From assembly GCA_002470125.1 (NCBI GenBank), contig DKNB01000080.1:37451-51807 (forward strand): 14,357 nucleotides of DNA. The letters are read 5' to 3'. Below the pieces are notes generated by a model. The model saw nothing but the letters and a program-made list of their open reading frames with translations, was not told the origin of the DNA and made no database searches. Position numbers and translations under genes: made by a program. Positions 1 to 7,456 of this stretch are shown here, piece after piece. Position 1 is the stretch's first letter; the number at the start of each line of letters is the position of its first letter. This DNA comes from Gallionellales bacterium UBA7399. GTDB lineage: Bacteria; Pseudomonadota; Gammaproteobacteria; Burkholderiales; Gallionellaceae.

Positions 1-251
1 CCATGGTCAATAAAAAAACGCCGTCCAATAGTCGCCCCAGGATGAATTTCGATGCCAGTCAACAGGCGCCCCAAGTGAGACAGGAAGCGTGCAAGCCATC
101 TAAGTTGGGTATCGTGCCATAGCCAGTGTGTTATTCGATGTATTAGGCGTGCATGGAATCCGGGATAACAAGTTATTACTTCAAATGTACTTCGCGCCGC
201 AGGGTCACGAGCAAATACGCTGTTTATGTCTTCTTTAATTGATTGAAACAT
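1..251 (-). CDS. cysE: Serine O-acetyltransferase, N-terminal part (cut by window edge)
   Basis: This enzyme acetylates L-serine with acetyl-CoA to give O-acetylserine, the first committed step of cysteine synthesis, in the cytoplasm. The 83 visible residues begin MFQSIKEDINSVFARDPAAR, continue with the CYPGFHARLIHRITHWLW segment, and end in TGIEIHPGATIGRRFFIDH, the start of the left-handed beta-helix acyltransferase domain. The last two residues (D82-H83) match the conserved Asp-His of the family's active site. The N-terminus is the short type common in betaproteobacteria and Gram-positives, not the longer enteric form. The ATG start is supported by a Shine-Dalgarno sequence AGGTG five bases upstream. 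That site overlaps the trmJ stop codon, so translation is probably coupled to trmJ, which lies 8 bases upstream. The C-terminus, with most of the hexapeptide repeats, is outside the window. Confidence 0.96.
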   Translation of the reverse strand, partial: MFQSIKEDINSVFARDPAARSTFEVITCYPGFHARLIHRITHWLWHDTQLRWLARFLSHLGRLLTGIEIHPGATIGRRFFIDH

Positions 252-256
252 CAAGG

Positions 257-261
257 CACCT
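257..261 (-). promoter_or_regulatory. Ribosome binding site of cysE overlapping the trmJ stop codon
   Basis: AGGTG on the minus strand sits five bases before the cysE ATG and shares its first two bases with the TAG stop of trmJ. This fixes the cysE start and suggests that ribosomes finishing trmJ re-initiate on cysE. Confidence 0.7.
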
Positions 262-1081
262 AGGTTTTCTCGTTTGACGTCTTTTTGTGTTGAATAGTGT
301 CTTTTCGATGCGTATTGTACTCAATTGTGGCCGTTAAAATGCCACGTAGAATATTAATTTCTTCTTGCTCTAGTCGGGCACGCGCGTATAGACGACGCAA
401 CTTCTGCATTAGTTTGGTCGATTGCTGTGTGCGTAAAAAGTCAATTTCAACAAGAGTCTCTTCTAGGTGCTGAAAAAATCTACCCACCTGTTCTGCCGAT
501 GCTGGGTTTAGGTCTGGCGGAATATATTCTTCTTGTTCTGTGGCTAGGCGTAACTCATAACACACCAGCTGTACTGCAGCTGCCAGATTGAGAGAGGTGT
601 ATGAAGGGTTGGTGGGAATGCGTACCATGAAGTGACACCGCGTTAACTCGTCGTTGGTTAGGCCGGACATTTCAGTACCAAATAAAAGTGCCACGGGCTG
701 TTGTGTTGCCTGCTGAACCATGAGTGGCATTGCAGCGTGCGGGGTGAGCACCTCTTGTGAAATATCGCGCGCGCGCGCTGACATTCCTGCTACCAAAACA
801 GAGCCCTGTAGCGCTTCATCTAGTGAGCTGCACACGATTGCTTTGTGTAATACATCCATTGCATTGGTTGCCATTGCATCTGCTTGGCGGTCAGGAAAAC
901 GTTGTGGATTGATTAAGTACAGATTTTCCAATCCCATCGTCTTCATTGCGCGCGCAGCCGCACCAATGTTGCCTGGATGAGTGGTATGACTAAGTACCAC
1001 GCGTACATTATTTAAAATATCTTGTTTGTTCAAAGTGTAATCCGCACTAAAATACGGAATCGGAACAATCCGACCGTTCAT
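260..1081 (-). CDS. trmJ: tRNA (cytidine/uridine-32-2'-O)-methyltransferase TrmJ
   Basis: A SPOUT-class (SpoU family) methyltransferase that 2'-O-methylates position 32 of the tRNA anticodon loop using S-adenosylmethionine. The visible signatures are the N-terminal motif THPGNIGAAARAMKTMGL (about residues 34-51), the FGTEMSGLTNDEL knot motif (about 134-146) and the C-terminal IPTNPSYTSLNLAAAVQ motif (about 155-171) that helps form the cofactor-binding trefoil knot. A C-terminal helical tail follows. The protein is 273 residues, against 246 in E. coli. Part of the excess is about 24 residues before the first conserved strand (VRVVLSHTT), and the ATG lacks a clear Shine-Dalgarno sequence. A TTG at 1033, preceded by GGA, would give a more typical N-terminus of about nine residues. 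The gene is first in a pair with cysE and divergent from suhB. The family assignment is firm; the start is not. Confidence 0.93.
   Translation of the reverse strand: MNGRIVPIPYFSADYTLNKQDILNNVRVVLSHTTHPGNIGAAARAMKTMGLENLYLINPQRFPDRQADAMATNAMDVLHKAIVCSSLDEALQGSVLVAGMSARARDISQEVLTPHAAMPLMVQQATQQPVALLFGTEMSGLTNDELTRCHFMVRIPTNPSYTSLNLAAAVQLVCYELRLATEQEEYIPPDLNPASAEQVGRFFQHLEETLVEIDFLRTQQSTKLMQKLRRLYARARLEQEEINILRGILTATIEYNTHRKDTIQHKKTSNEKT
1026..1053 (+). promoter_or_regulatory. Candidate sigma-70 promoter for suhB
   Basis: TTGTTC (-35) and TAAAAT (-10, five of six consensus bases) are separated by 16 bases and end about 42 bases before the suhB ATG. The element lies inside the 5' end of trmJ as read from its ATG, which is expected because the genes are only 14 bases apart. 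The -35 match is weak (three of six), so this is a guess. Confidence 0.3.
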
Positions 1082-1095
1082 TAAAAAGGCTCGTT

Positions 1096-1896
1096 ATGCA
1101 TCCCATGCTCACCATCGCAGTGAAGGCAGCTCGTCGTGCCGGAAATTTGATCCACCGTGCTGCCGGTAACTTGGATCATCTGACTGTTACAAAGAAGTCA
1201 CATTCTGATTACGTTAGTGAGGTTGATCGTGCAGCCGAGCAGGTCATTATTACCACCTTGTTGGATGCTTACCCAGGCCATGCAATTCTAGCAGAAGAGA
1301 GTGGCGCTAGAGGCGACTCGGAGTATGTTTGGATTATTGATCCGCTCGATGGGACTACTAATTTTTTGCATGGCTTTCAGCAATATGCCGTGTCTATCGC
1401 ATTGCAACATAACGGCGTGTTAAGTCAAGCGGTGGTGTACGATCCCACCAAAAATGATCTATTTACAGCCACGCGTGGCAGTGGCGCTTACCTGAATGAT
1501 CGTCGGTTACGTGTGAGTAAGCGTATTGAGTTGGCTGATTGTTTGATTGGAACTGGATTCCCGTACACTCAATTTGAGCATTTGGATGCCTATATGAACA
1601 TCTTGCGCGACATGATGCAAAAAACTTCTGGGTTGCGCCGACCGGGCGCTGCCTCGCTAGATCTTGCCTATACTGCAGCGGGACGTTACGATGGATTTTT
1701 TGAAACTGCTCTTAAGCCATGGGATATGGCGGCGGGATGTTTATTGATTACAGAAGCGGGTGGCTTGGTGGGAGATTTGCAGGGTAACGATTCTTATCTG
1801 CAAAGTGGCCATATTTGTGCAGGCAATCCAAAAGTATTTGCGCAGATGTTGCAAGTGATTGCGCCACATTTAACTCATGGACTAAAGAGTGGATAG
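1096..1896 (+). CDS. suhB: Inositol-1-monophosphatase family protein SuhB
   Basis: A Mg-dependent phosphatase of the inositol monophosphatase fold. In gammaproteobacteria SuhB also works as an accessory factor in ribosomal RNA antitermination complexes, so its main role may not be catalytic. All metal-site motifs are present: E67-E68 in AILAEESG, the core D82-PLDGTTNF-90 motif with its two aspartates, and D210 in KPWDMAAG. The length of 266 residues matches E. coli SuhB (267). The ATG has AAGG upstream at suitable distance. A second in-frame ATG lies three codons in and cannot be excluded. The gene diverges from trmJ-cysE and converges with spoT, 64 bases away. I see no clear terminator hairpin in that gap. 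A true inositol phosphatase role versus the rRNA role cannot be separated from sequence alone. Confidence 0.96.
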   Translation: MHPMLTIAVKAARRAGNLIHRAAGNLDHLTVTKKSHSDYVSEVDRAAEQVIITTLLDAYPGHAILAEESGARGDSEYVWIIDPLDGTTNFLHGFQQYAVSIALQHNGVLSQAVVYDPTKNDLFTATRGSGAYLNDRRLRVSKRIELADCLIGTGFPYTQFEHLDAYMNILRDMMQKTSGLRRPGAASLDLAYTAAGRYDGFFETALKPWDMAAGCLLITEAGGLVGDLQGNDSYLQSGHICAGNPKVFAQMLQVIAPHLTHGLKSG

Positions 1897-1960
1897 TGGC
1901 ACTGTTTCGATTATGCGATAAATTTTTATGTGTTGGCCTTTAAAGTCGTTTCGGTAATTA

Positions 1961-4081
1961 TTAAGCAGACGCATTTTTAACTCTAGTGATACGTATAACT
2001 TCAGGTATCCCACGCAAGCTGCGCATTATATTGGCTAAGTGTATACGGTTGTTTACATGCAGAGTAAAGTATAGCGTGGTGCAGTCACCTTCGTTGGTGA
2101 AATGCACATTCTCAATGTTGGATTCAGCATCAGCAATTGCTGATGCTGCCTTTGCTAGTACGCCGCGTTGATTTGCTACAATTAATTTAATGTTGACTTC
2201 AAACGATTTAGTGATGCGCTTGTCCCATGACACGTCCAGCCATTTATCCATACCACCTCGCCCCTTATGCAGAGCAGGGCAGTCGTGTGTGTGCACCAAT
2301 AAGCCCTGACCTTTTTTGAGGATGCCGATAATGGGGTCTCCTGGGATGGGATGGCAACATTTAGCAAACTGTATTGCCATGCCTTCTGTTCCGATGATGA
2401 TGATCGGCCCGCTAGGCTGATGATGTTCTGGAGTCACGCTGTCTCCGAGGCGAGCAAGTTGACGTGCAATCACCATACCAAGTCGCCTTCCCAAGGCGAT
2501 ATCAGCGAATATTTCTTGGCGTAATTTTGCACCAGTGTCTTTGAGTAATCTATCCCATTGAACGCTGCCAATATCTTTCTTATTGATTCCCAGTGAATGT
2601 AAGGCTTGATTCAGCAGGCGTTCACCTAATGCGGAAGATTCATCAAGATGCATTGTTTGGAGGGCATGTCGAATTTGACTGCGTGCCTTGCTGGTGACCA
2701 CATAGCTTAGCCACACTGGATTTGGATGAGCGTGCGGTGCGGTTATAATTTCTACGCAGTCACCGTTTTTCATTTCGACGCGTAGTGGTGCTAGTTCTAA
2801 ATTTACCTTAGCCGCCACGCAGCGATTGCCAATATCGGTGTGCACGCTGTAGGCAAAGTCTACGGCTGTTGCCCCACGGGGCAGCGCTAAAATTTTACCT
2901 TTTGGGGTAAAAACGTAAACTTCATCTGGGAAAAGGTCGACCTTGAGGTGCTCAAGAAATTCCATGGAGTCATCACTTTTACTTAAGCTCTCTAGCAAGC
3001 TTTGCAACCATTGATGGGTTTTGGTATGCAGATCATTAAGTGGCGTTTCTGCAGTTTTATACAGCCAGTGCGAGGCAACACCAGCCTCTGCAATTTTGTG
3101 CATCTCGTGGGTTCTAATTTGTATTTCGATGGGGCTGCCGTATGGGCCAAATAAAGTTGTATGCAAAGATTGATAAGCATTTGCTTTTGGAATTGCAATG
3201 TAATCTTTAAATTTACCGGGAATGGGCTTGTATAGGGCATGCAACAATCCCAGCACGAGATAGCAAGAGGGTGCATCGTTGACCACTACACGAAAGCCAT
3301 AGATATCCTGCACCTGAGAGAATGTGAGTGATTTTGTTTGCATTTTATGATAAATGCCGTAGAGATGCTTTTCTCGTCCCTGTATCTGTGCAGATATTTT
3401 GTTATCCGCTATTCGTTGGTGAATGGCGTCTTGTATTTTTTTTACCACCTCTCGACGATTGCCGCGGGCGGCTTTTAGCGCCTTGGATAAAATATCGTAA
3501 CGTGTTGGATGTAGATTTTTAAAGCTTAAATCTTCCAACTCTTGATGTATGGAATTGAGGCCTAGGCGATTGGCGATCGGCGCATAGATCTCCATGGTCT
3601 CGCGCGCAATATGCTCACATTTTTCACGCGACATTGACTTTAGTGTACGCATGTTATGAAGACGATCTGCGAGTTTAATTAAAATAACACGTACGTCACG
3701 CGCCATTGCCAAGAGCATTTTTCGGAAATTCTCTGCTTGTGCATCCTCTTTTGTCTGAAATTCAATTTTATCTAGTTTACTCAAGCCCTCAACTAGCGTA
3801 GCTACAGGTTTTCCAAAAGTGCTAGCTACGTGCGCATTGCTGATATGGGTGTCCTCTACCACGTCATGAAGCAATGCCGCCATGATGGTTTGTGCATCGA
3901 GATGTAACGGAGTGAGAATGCGAGCGACGGCTATGGGATGCGAGATATAAGGTTCGCCAGACTTGCGTAATTGACCTTCATGCGCCTTGTTGCTGAAACT
4001 GAGTGCTTGTTTAATGCGTTCCACATCTTCTGGTTTGAGATAAGCGGAAACTTCTTGCAGGAGTGTGTCTGCATCAGACAT
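1961..4081 (-). CDS. spoT: Bifunctional (p)ppGpp synthetase/hydrolase SpoT
   Basis: This enzyme makes and degrades the stringent-response alarmones ppGpp and pppGpp. Domains in order (706-residue numbering): an N-terminal HD hydrolase with H72-D73 in LLHDVVEDT and D139 in KLADRLHNM; the nucleotidyltransferase domain with GREKHLYGIYHKM (235-247), DIYGFRVVV, KFKD (290-293), AYQSLHT and E319 in EIQIRT; a TGS domain (about 387-450) with EVYVFTPKGK; a conserved-cysteine region with KCCHPIPGD (C575-C576) and HDCP; and a C-terminal ACT domain (about 627-701). Both active sites look complete, so it should be bifunctional and not a RelA-type synthetase. I chose the ATG at 4081 over a TTG four codons upstream because GAGG sits six bases before the ATG and the TTG would overlap it. 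The gene is separated from rpoZ, its usual neighbour. Confidence 0.97.
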   Translation of the reverse strand: MSDADTLLQEVSAYLKPEDVERIKQALSFSNKAHEGQLRKSGEPYISHPIAVARILTPLHLDAQTIMAALLHDVVEDTHISNAHVASTFGKPVATLVEGLSKLDKIEFQTKEDAQAENFRKMLLAMARDVRVILIKLADRLHNMRTLKSMSREKCEHIARETMEIYAPIANRLGLNSIHQELEDLSFKNLHPTRYDILSKALKAARGNRREVVKKIQDAIHQRIADNKISAQIQGREKHLYGIYHKMQTKSLTFSQVQDIYGFRVVVNDAPSCYLVLGLLHALYKPIPGKFKDYIAIPKANAYQSLHTTLFGPYGSPIEIQIRTHEMHKIAEAGVASHWLYKTAETPLNDLHTKTHQWLQSLLESLSKSDDSMEFLEHLKVDLFPDEVYVFTPKGKILALPRGATAVDFAYSVHTDIGNRCVAAKVNLELAPLRVEMKNGDCVEIITAPHAHPNPVWLSYVVTSKARSQIRHALQTMHLDESSALGERLLNQALHSLGINKKDIGSVQWDRLLKDTGAKLRQEIFADIALGRRLGMVIARQLARLGDSVTPEHHQPSGPIIIIGTEGMAIQFAKCCHPIPGDPIIGILKKGQGLLVHTHDCPALHKGRGGMDKWLDVSWDKRITKSFEVNIKLIVANQRGVLAKAASAIADAESNIENVHFTNEGDCTTLYFTLHVNNRIHLANIMRSLRGIPEVIRITRVKNASA

Positions 4082-4085
4082 GGTG

Positions 4086-4091
4086 CACCTC
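4086..4091 (-). promoter_or_regulatory. Ribosome binding site that sets the spoT start
   Basis: GAGGTG on the minus strand precedes the ATG that begins MSDADTLL. A longer reading from TTG would place this site inside the coding region, so the ATG is preferred. Confidence 0.7.
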
Positions 4092-4093
4092 AA

Positions 4094-4534
4094 ATTTTTT
4101 ATTAGGCGGACTCGGCTCTGAAGTGCAGCTTTTTACGGGTAAATTTAGGCGGCTAGCTGTAATGATATGGTAGCCACTTAGATGACCCAAGCAGGGGGTG
4201 CAGATGAGAGATATTTGTAATCTGCCAGCGAGCAAAGATACCACACTATAACGGCGACTACTGGTGTATTTGTGTAAGCATCCGACGTGATTAAAAGGAA
4301 GCGGGCATCTGTGAGTGCATATAAAGTCCTGAAATTAATGGCCTCATTTCGGGTATTCTTAGCTAAGATGACGCACTGTGTTTGTGTGATATTTTTGCAG
4401 TAGATGGCTTCGTCAATTGATCTGTTATGCAATAAGTTGCAAGGCTGGCTTATGCACCCCATTGCTAGACTGAATCGGTTTTTTGACGAATTTCGTATTA
4501 AATTATGCAGTATTGACACAAAGTATTTAACTAT
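4094..4534. other. Gene-free region between divergent spoT and prlC
   Basis: I find no convincing gene here. A 113-codon GTG-started open frame on the minus strand (4178-4519) has no recognisable domain and no Shine-Dalgarno sequence, and it covers the likely spoT promoter. Visible structure: the spoT promoter candidate; an inverted repeat GCAGAT/ATCTGC (4200-4205 and 4220-4225); and a small hairpin CCTGAAAT/ATTTCGGG (4328-4335 and 4346-4353, one G-U pair) not followed by a T-run. TTGACG (4483-4488) lies upstream of prlC but has no good -10 at normal spacing. No tRNA or known small RNA is recognisable by eye. Confidence 0.5.
4162..4190 (-). promoter_or_regulatory. Candidate sigma-70 promoter for spoT
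   Basis: On the minus strand, TTGGGT (-35) and TATCAT (-10, five of six consensus bases) are spaced by exactly 17 bases. Transcription would start near 4155, leaving a 5' leader of about 75 bases before the spoT ATG. Its presence fits spoT being transcribed on its own here rather than from a gmk-rpoZ-spoT operon. Confidence 0.4.
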
Positions 4535-6595
4535 ATGAATCCATTGCTTGATTTTTCAAGTTTGCCCCGTTTCGGGGACATCAATCCGGAGCACATTGCT
4601 CCGGCGCTTGATCAACTTTTGACAGATGGTCGCGCACTGAACGAACAACTTGTGGCGGATAAGGCCATTCCCACATGGCATAATTTTATGCAACCTTTGA
4701 TAGATGCTGATGAGCGCCTATCTCGGTTGTGGGGGCAGATTTCGCATTTGAATTCGGTGATGAACGCGACGTTGCTGCGGGAGGCGTACAATACGAACTT
4801 ACCTAAAGTTACTCAGTATTGCACTGAATTGGCACAAAATTTTGCCTTATTTAAGAAGGTGGCCGACATACACACCAGTCCAGAATTCTCTTCTTTGAGT
4901 GAGGCGCGACAGAGGATTATTGAAAATCAGTTACGTGATTTCCGTCTTGGTGGAGCTGAATTGGAAGAGGAAAAAAAGACAAGATTCATGGCGATTCGTG
5001 AGGAGCTGTCTGCCTTGTGCGCACGTTTCTCGGATAACGTTTTGGATGCTACCAATGATTTCATATGGTTGGTTGAAGATGAGAAAGATTTGTCCGGAAT
5101 TCCAGTAGATGAGCGTCAGGTTGCTGCAGAGGCGGCACAAGAGATCGGGAAATCTGGTTGGCTTTTTACTTTGAAGGCACCCTCTTATGGCCCGCTGATG
5201 CAGTATGCAGATAATCGTGCATTGCGCAAAATTATGTACACTGCCTACATCACTCGAGCCAGCGAGCTTTCTGCAAGTGCCCTGGCAACGGATCAATCCA
5301 AGCTAGACTGGAATAATGCACCACTAATCATAAAGATTTTAAAGTTGCGCTCAGAAGAAGCAAATCTATTGGGGTTCGCTAATTTTTCTGAGTTGTCGTT
5401 GGCAACTAAAATGGCGGACACATCGCAGCAGGTTCGAGATTTTTTGGGTGATTTGGCACGATGTGCACGACCATTTGCGGAAAAGGATCTTGCGGAGTTG
5501 CGTGAATTTGCTTTTATAAAATTTAATATAACAGACCTACAGGCATGGGATATTAGTTATGTGAGTGAGCATTTGCGTCAACAAAGATATGATTTTTCAG
5601 AGCAAGAAGTGAAGCAATATTTTCCAGAAGATAGTGTATTGAGTGGCATGTTTAAGTTGGCAGAAAATTTATATGACTTAACTATTCGTGCCGCATCGTC
5701 ACCCACGTGGCATGAAACCGTGAGGTTTTATGATATTTTAGATGCCAACGGAAGGTTGGCAGGTCAGTTCTATCTTGATTTATATGCACGCAGCAGTAAG
5801 CGTGGTGGAGCGTGGATGGATAGTGCCATTACACGTCGTCGCGTCGCAGCCGGTATTCAAACTCCAGTAGCATATCTCAACTGTAATTTCGCTGCCCCAG
5901 TGGGAGGGAGATGTGCGCAGTTCACGCACGATGAAGTGATTACTCTATTCCATGAGTTTGGTCACGGATTACATCATCTTTTAACTCAGGTTGAGGATCT
6001 TGGTGTATCTGGTATTAATGGTGTGGAATGGGATGCAGTTGAGCTGCCCAGTCAGTTCATGGAAAATTTCTGCTGGGAGTGGGATGTTCTACAAAACTTA
6101 ACAAGACACGTGGACACTCAGAAAAAATTATCACGTACATTATTTGATAAAATGTTGGCGGCAAAAAACTTTCAGAGTGGCTTGCAAACATTGCGACAAA
6201 TAGAGTTTGCCCTGGTGGATATGCGCCTGCATAGTGATTTTAATCCGAATGGCACGCAAACTGTTCAACAATTGCTGGATGAGGTGCGTGACAAGACTGC
6301 GGTACTTGCCCAGCCTGTGTTCAATCGCTCTATAAATAGCTTCTCACATATTTTTTCAGGCGGCTATGCAGCCGGTTATTACAGCTATAAATGGGCAGAG
6401 GTGTTATCCGCTGACGCGTACAGTCTCTTTGAGGAAGGCGGAGTGTTTGATTTGACGCCAGGCCTTCGTTTTCGTGATGAAATATTGGCGGTTGGTGGTA
6501 GTCGAGATGCGATGAAGTCTTTCGTGGCATTTAGAGGTCGAAAGCCAACAATTGAGGCCTTGTTGCGACATAGTGGTTTGTCGGTAGTAAATTAA
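4535..6595 (+). CDS. prlC: Oligopeptidase A, M3-family zinc metallopeptidase
   Basis: A cytoplasmic zinc endopeptidase that degrades peptides, including cleaved signal peptides and proteasome-like protease products. The N-terminus NPLLDFSSLPRFGDINPEHI matches the oligopeptidase A family. The zinc site is complete: H473-E474-F-G-H477 within TLFHEFGHGLHHLL, and the third ligand is likely E503 in WDAVELPSQF. The C-terminal substrate-loop region includes FSHIFSGGYAAGYYSYKWAEVLSADAY (about 603-630), typical of M3 enzymes. Length is 686 residues, against 680 in E. coli. The ATG fits family alignment but has almost no Shine-Dalgarno sequence (only AAAG nearby). xthA follows after one base, so the two are surely co-transcribed. 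In E. coli prlC is instead paired with yhiQ/rsmJ, so this partnership is lineage-specific. Confidence 0.96.
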   Translation: MNPLLDFSSLPRFGDINPEHIAPALDQLLTDGRALNEQLVADKAIPTWHNFMQPLIDADERLSRLWGQISHLNSVMNATLLREAYNTNLPKVTQYCTELAQNFALFKKVADIHTSPEFSSLSEARQRIIENQLRDFRLGGAELEEEKKTRFMAIREELSALCARFSDNVLDATNDFIWLVEDEKDLSGIPVDERQVAAEAAQEIGKSGWLFTLKAPSYGPLMQYADNRALRKIMYTAYITRASELSASALATDQSKLDWNNAPLIIKILKLRSEEANLLGFANFSELSLATKMADTSQQVRDFLGDLARCARPFAEKDLAELREFAFIKFNITDLQAWDISYVSEHLRQQRYDFSEQEVKQYFPEDSVLSGMFKLAENLYDLTIRAASSPTWHETVRFYDILDANGRLAGQFYLDLYARSSKRGGAWMDSAITRRRVAAGIQTPVAYLNCNFAAPVGGRCAQFTHDEVITLFHEFGHGLHHLLTQVEDLGVSGINGVEWDAVELPSQFMENFCWEWDVLQNLTRHVDTQKKLSRTLFDKMLAAKNFQSGLQTLRQIEFALVDMRLHSDFNPNGTQTVQQLLDEVRDKTAVLAQPVFNRSINSFSHIFSGGYAAGYYSYKWAEVLSADAYSLFEEGGVFDLTPGLRFRDEILAVGGSRDAMKSFVAFRGRKPTIEALLRHSGLSVVN

Positions 6596-6596
6596 T

Positions 6597-7364
6597 ATGA
6601 AGCTTGCAACATGGAATGTGAATTCACTCAAGGTGCGCCTTGCTTACACGTTGGATTGGTTGGCGATTAATCAGCCAGATGTGCTTTGCTTGCAAGAAAC
6701 CAAACAAGAAGATAGTAAATTTCCGCTTGTTGAATTTCAGCAGGCCGGCTACCAGGCTGTTTTTATGGGGCAAAAAACATATAACGGCGTTGCTATTATT
6801 AGTAAGCTATTGCCTGAGAACGTGATTTATGGGATACCCAATTTTTTGGATGAACAAAAACGCATGATTGCCGCTACGTTGGGCGATGTGCGTGTGGTGT
6901 GCATTTATGTGCCAAACGGCCAGTCTGTCGGTTCGGATAAGTATGAATACAAGCTGGCGTGGTTGGATGCCTTATGTGAATGGCTGAAAGCCGAATTGGT
7001 TAAATATCCAAGGCTTGTGCTATTAGGTGATTACAATATTGCACCAGAAGACCGTGATGTTTGTGATCCATTGGCATGGGCAGGTAGTGTGCTTGTGAGC
7101 GAGCCAGAGCGTGCGGCGTTTCGAGCGCTCGAGAAGCTTGGGCTATGGGATAGCTTCCGCTTGTTCGAGCAGCCTGATAAATCGTATAGCTGGTGGGACT
7201 ACCGTATGATGGCATTCCGTCGCAATTTGGGATTGCGTATTGATCATATCTTGCTGAGTGAAGCGCTGAAACGAAATTGCATATCATGTACGATAGACCG
7301 TACAGTGCGCAAATTAAATCGCCCGTCAGACCACGTGCCAGTCTTGGTGAGTGTTGCCGTATAG
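6597..7364 (+). CDS. xthA: Exodeoxyribonuclease III (AP endonuclease)
   Basis: A Mg-dependent class II AP endonuclease and 3'-to-5' exonuclease acting in base excision repair. The exonuclease-endonuclease-phosphatase fold is complete at 255 residues: N7 in TWNVNSL, E34 in LQETK, the GDYNIAPED motif (D145, N147), R214-I-D216-H217 and the final catalytic S-D245-H246 in NRPSDHVPV. Tyr104 in IYVPNG matches the conserved active-site tyrosine region. The ATG falls one base after the prlC stop (TAATATG), with only weak purine-rich sequence upstream, so translation is likely coupled. It converges with trpE across 92 bases. Short inverted repeats there (CGTC/GACG; CTCAA/TTGAG) are too small to call a terminator. 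Confidence 0.96.
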   Translation: MKLATWNVNSLKVRLAYTLDWLAINQPDVLCLQETKQEDSKFPLVEFQQAGYQAVFMGQKTYNGVAIISKLLPENVIYGIPNFLDEQKRMIAATLGDVRVVCIYVPNGQSVGSDKYEYKLAWLDALCEWLKAELVKYPRLVLLGDYNIAPEDRDVCDPLAWAGSVLVSEPERAAFRALEKLGLWDSFRLFEQPDKSYSWWDYRMMAFRRNLGLRIDHILLSEALKRNCISCTIDRTVRKLNRPSDHVPVLVSVAV

Positions 7365-7456
7365 ATTCGTGACATTGAATTTAAAATTAAGAGAGCGTGG
7401 TTTCGTCTGCGATAGGACGGCTAAAGTTGTACGTCTCAAAAGTTATTGAGCATCCC

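Noticed and set aside
4082..4093. TTG start giving SpoT four extra residues
   Set aside because: The GAGG ribosome site would lie inside the coding sequence; the ATG at 4081 is correctly spaced from it.
4178..4519. 113-codon minus-strand frame between spoT and prlC
   Set aside because: GTG start without a ribosome site, no recognisable domain or composition of a real protein, and it covers the likely spoT promoter.
7365..7456. Bidirectional terminator between xthA and trpE
   Set aside because: Only four- and five-base stems with no T-run; too weak to annotate.
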